Assembly: GCA_018241865.1 (NCBI GenBank)
Contig: JAFECY010000114.1
Span: forward strand, 1 to 7,381
Direction: 5' to 3'
Length of the DNA: 7,381 nucleotides
Source of the DNA: Pseudomonadota bacterium
Lineage (GTDB): Bacteria > Pseudomonadota > Gammaproteobacteria > Burkholderiales > Burkholderiaceae_D
Within the stretch, counting starts at the first letter, position 1. Each line of letters starts with the position of its first letter. This document shows positions 5,917 to 7,381 of the stretch, piece after piece. The notes under the pieces are model-generated. The model did not search any database. It was not told where the DNA came from and saw only the letters and a program-made list of their open reading frames with translations. The position numbers were made by a program, and so were the translations under genes.

Positions 5917-7233
5917 TTAAACCTGCACCGCCTGCGCCTTGACCAGTTGCGCCGCTTTTTGCCGCTGCATGCCGGTAAACGCGAAATCCAGTTCCGGCGT
6001 TTTTCCCGATACGATTTCCGCAATTGCCCGGCCCGAGCCGCAGCCCATGGTCCAGCCCAGCGTGCCGTGACCGGTGTTGAGGAACAGGTTGCTGTATTTG
6101 GTTTTGCCGATATACGGGATGTTCGACGGCGTCAGCGGCCGCAGGCCAGCCCAGTAGACCGGGTTGTCGTAGTCGCAGGCATCGGGGAACAGTTCGCGTG
6201 TACGGCGGGTAATGGCGTCGCAGCGGGTAGTGTTCAGTTCGCGGGTATAGCCATTCAGCTCGCAAGTGCCGGCCACGCGCAGGCGGTCGCCCAGACGCGA
6301 GATCACCAGCTTGTAGCCGTCGTCGGTCAGCGACACGGTCGGTGCGGCATCCGGGTTGGTGATCTGGTAAGTGGCGGAATAGCCCTTGCCCGGATAGATC
6401 ATCAGGTCGATGCCGAGCGGTTTCAGCAGTGGCACCGAGAAGCTGCCCATGGCCATGACGAAAGCATCGGCACGCAGCACTTTGTGTTTGCCTTGCGCAT
6501 CGATGACTTCGACGCCGGTGACCTTGGCGGCGCTGCCGGCGCCTTCGGTCAACAGGCGGGTGACGGTGGTGCTGTACTGGAAATCGACGCCGGCTTCGGC
6601 GGCTTTCTGCGCTAGGCCGCTGGTGAACTTGTACACGTCGCCCGATTCATCGGTGGCGGTGAAGTCGCCGCCGACGATCTTGTCGCGGATGGAAGCCAGC
6701 GATGGTTCGATTTTGACGACGGCATCGGCGTCGATCGAGTCGCGCGGGCAACCGAGGTCACGCATGAGTTTCGCGGCCGGCAGCGAATCCTCGAATTCCT
6801 TCTTGTCGGTATAAAAGTGCAGGATGCCCTTGGTCAGGCAATCGTAATCGACGCCGGTTTCAGCGCGCACTGCTTGCAGGGTCTGGCGGCTGTATTCGGC
6901 GATCGCCACGATCTGGCGGATATTGGCATTGGTGCGGGCGGTGGTGCATTCGCGCAAGAAGTGCAGACCCCAGCGCCATTGCAGCCATTCGGGACGGAAG
7001 CGGTACAAGAGCGGCGCATCTTCCTGACCGAGCCACTTCAGAATTTTGAACGGTGCGGAAGGATTGGCCCAAGGTTCGGCGTGCGATACCGAAATCTGGC
7101 AGCCGTTGGCAAAACTGGTTTCCTGCGCTGCGCCCGGCTGGCGCTCGATGACGGTGACGTCGTGGCCTTCTTTACGCAAAAACCAAGCTGAAGCCGTGCC
7201 GATAATGCCTGAACCCAAAACGATGACTTTCAT
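5917..7233 (-). CDS. dadA: D-amino acid dehydrogenase, FAD-dependent
   Basis: This flavoprotein oxidatively deaminates D-amino acids, best known for D-alanine to pyruvate and ammonia, and passes electrons to the respiratory chain at the inner membrane. The product has 438 residues; E. coli DadA has 432. It opens with the FAD-binding Rossmann motif VIVLGSGIIGTASAWFL (G7, G9, G12), ending the second strand at VIE30. PGAAQETSFANGCQIS (33-48) corresponds to the E. coli PGAALETSAANAGQIS block. Near the C-terminus GLRPLTPSNIPYIG begins at 363 and NTGHGTLGWTMGCGSG spans 386-401, the FAD and substrate signature of DadA. The ATG has AGGAG seven bases upstream. In many proteobacteria dadA is followed by the alanine racemase gene dadX; here it is followed by the intergenic repeat and the convergent Lrp-like gene, so no racemase partner is local. 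A relative acting on another D-amino acid is possible, but the match to DadA is strong. Confidence 0.95.
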   Translation of the reverse strand: MKVIVLGSGIIGTASAWFLRKEGHDVTVIERQPGAAQETSFANGCQISVSHAEPWANPSAPFKILKWLGQEDAPLLYRFRPEWLQWRWGLHFLRECTTARTNANIRQIVAIAEYSRQTLQAVRAETGVDYDCLTKGILHFYTDKKEFEDSLPAAKLMRDLGCPRDSIDADAVVKIEPSLASIRDKIVGGDFTATDESGDVYKFTSGLAQKAAEAGVDFQYSTTVTRLLTEGAGSAAKVTGVEVIDAQGKHKVLRADAFVMAMGSFSVPLLKPLGIDLMIYPGKGYSATYQITNPDAAPTVSLTDDGYKLVISRLGDRLRVAGTCELNGYTRELNTTRCDAITRRTRELFPDACDYDNPVYWAGLRPLTPSNIPYIGKTKYSNLFLNTGHGTLGWTMGCGSGRAIAEIVSGKTPELDFAFTGMQRQKAAQLVKAQAVQV

Positions 7234-7234
7234 G

Positions 7235-7264
7235 ACAATCTCCTGTTTCCGATAACGAGATTGT
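7235..7264. promoter_or_regulatory. Dyad spanning the dadA ribosome site and -10 region
   Basis: ACAATCTC (7235-7242) and GAGATTGT (7257-7264) are perfect 8-base inverted repeats 14 bases apart. The near arm includes part of the dadA Shine-Dalgarno (AGGAGA, 7244-7239) and the far arm overlaps the possible -10 (7265-7260). It could be a repressor operator over the transcription start or, if transcription begins further upstream, an mRNA hairpin that hides the ribosome site. Confidence 0.45.
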
Positions 7265-7265
7265 A
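7260..7265 (-). promoter_or_regulatory. Possible dadA -10 box
   Basis: On the minus strand TACAAT matches the -10 consensus at five of six positions and would start transcription near 7253, giving a leader of about 20 bases. No good -35 lies 16-18 bases upstream, which would fit an activator-dependent promoter. Confidence 0.4.
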
Positions 7266-7300
7266 GGAAAGTCTGGCTTTTTCAGGTATTCAAACCAGCG

Positions 7301-7319
7301 CTAAAAATATCTAAAAATA
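7301..7319. repeat. Ten-base-phased A-tract direct repeat upstream of dadA
   Basis: CTAAAAATA occurs at 7301-7309 and again at 7311-7319, exactly ten bases apart, which puts the A-tracts on one face of the helix and predicts bending. It lies about 45 bases upstream of the possible dadA start of transcription. Such bent AT-rich DNA suits Lrp-like or nucleoid proteins; that role is inference. Confidence 0.4.
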
Positions 7320-7321
7320 AA

Positions 7322-7365
7322 TACGGATCATATTTCTTTATTTAAAAAAACAAAGAAATTCCGTA
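7322..7365. repeat. Long AT-rich interrupted inverted repeat upstream of dadA
   Basis: The outer arms are TACGGA (7322-7327) and TCCGTA (7360-7365). The inner arms are ATTTCTTT (7332-7339) and AAAGAAAT (7352-7359), with an unpaired TCAT on the left side. After one mismatch, three more A-T pairs close on an AAAA loop. T-rich runs follow on both strands, so it could be a bidirectional terminator belonging to a gene beyond the window edge, or an operator. The base composition is far lower in G+C than the rest of the window, and no gene is visible in 7234-7381. Confidence 0.5.
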
Positions 7366-7381
7366 GATTTTTATTTTTTCA

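Noticed and set aside
5580..6023. Minus-strand open frame running through the inverted repeat and both flanking gene ends
   Set aside because: It crosses the ends of two well-supported genes and a palindromic repeat; its translation is basic and has no family resemblance.
5887..6615. Open frame of 242 codons on the plus strand opposite dadA
   Set aside because: It is a shadow of dadA: repetitive G/A/R/Q composition, start inside the palindromic element, no motif.
1..7381. A novel defence, mobile or biosynthetic system
   Set aside because: Every gene belongs to a common housekeeping or metabolic family. I see no transposase, integrase, nuclease, toxin-antitoxin pair, CRISPR repeats, reverse transcriptase or tRNA gene in the window.

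Overview
The window looks like ordinary chromosome from a betaproteobacterium of the order Burkholderiales, most likely Oxalobacteraceae (Herbaspirillum/Collimonas/Janthinobacterium-like). The evidence is GC-rich coding sequence, the order lgt - lysR - ilvD, a short Trp-rich membrane protein of a type I associate with Burkholderiales, and protein sequences close in style to betaproteobacterial IlvD, cytochrome c551 and DadA. The taxon is inferred from remembered sequences, not from a search.

Layout. Left edge, minus strand: the first 60 codons of lgt (1-180), whose start codon shares one base with the stop codon of a LysR-type regulator gene (180-1079). A 96-base divergent region follows, with a strong palindrome and a TTGACA box. 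Then comes ilvD on the plus strand (1176-3038), closed by a rho-independent terminator. A small two-helix Trp-rich membrane protein (3126-3350, minus) and a class I cytochrome c (3504-3812, plus) diverge from a shared promoter region. Two terminators separate the cytochrome gene from a convergent gene for a periplasmic branched-chain amino acid binding protein (3954-5099, minus). An Lrp/AsnC-family regulator (5215-5724, plus) diverges from that gene. Between the regulator and the convergent D-amino acid dehydrogenase gene dadA (5917-7233, minus) lies a 161-base nested inverted repeat (5741-5901) that looks like a small non-coding mobile or REP/MITE-type element. The right end (7234-7381) is an AT-rich, gene-free upstream region with a dyad over the dadA start and a long A/T hairpin.

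How the genes fit together. Several genes concern amino acids: IlvD makes branched-chain 2-keto acids, the LivK-like protein captures branched-chain or related amino acids in the periplasm, DadA oxidises D-amino acids, and the Lrp-like protein is of the family that usually controls such genes. The LysR-type regulator is placed to control ilvD, as IlvR does in Caulobacter. Lgt, the Trp-rich protein and the cytochrome are unrelated neighbours.

I see no defence system, phage, integron, CRISPR array, tRNA or rRNA, and no previously undescribed multi-gene system. The points worth a second look are regulatory dyads and the intergenic repeat.
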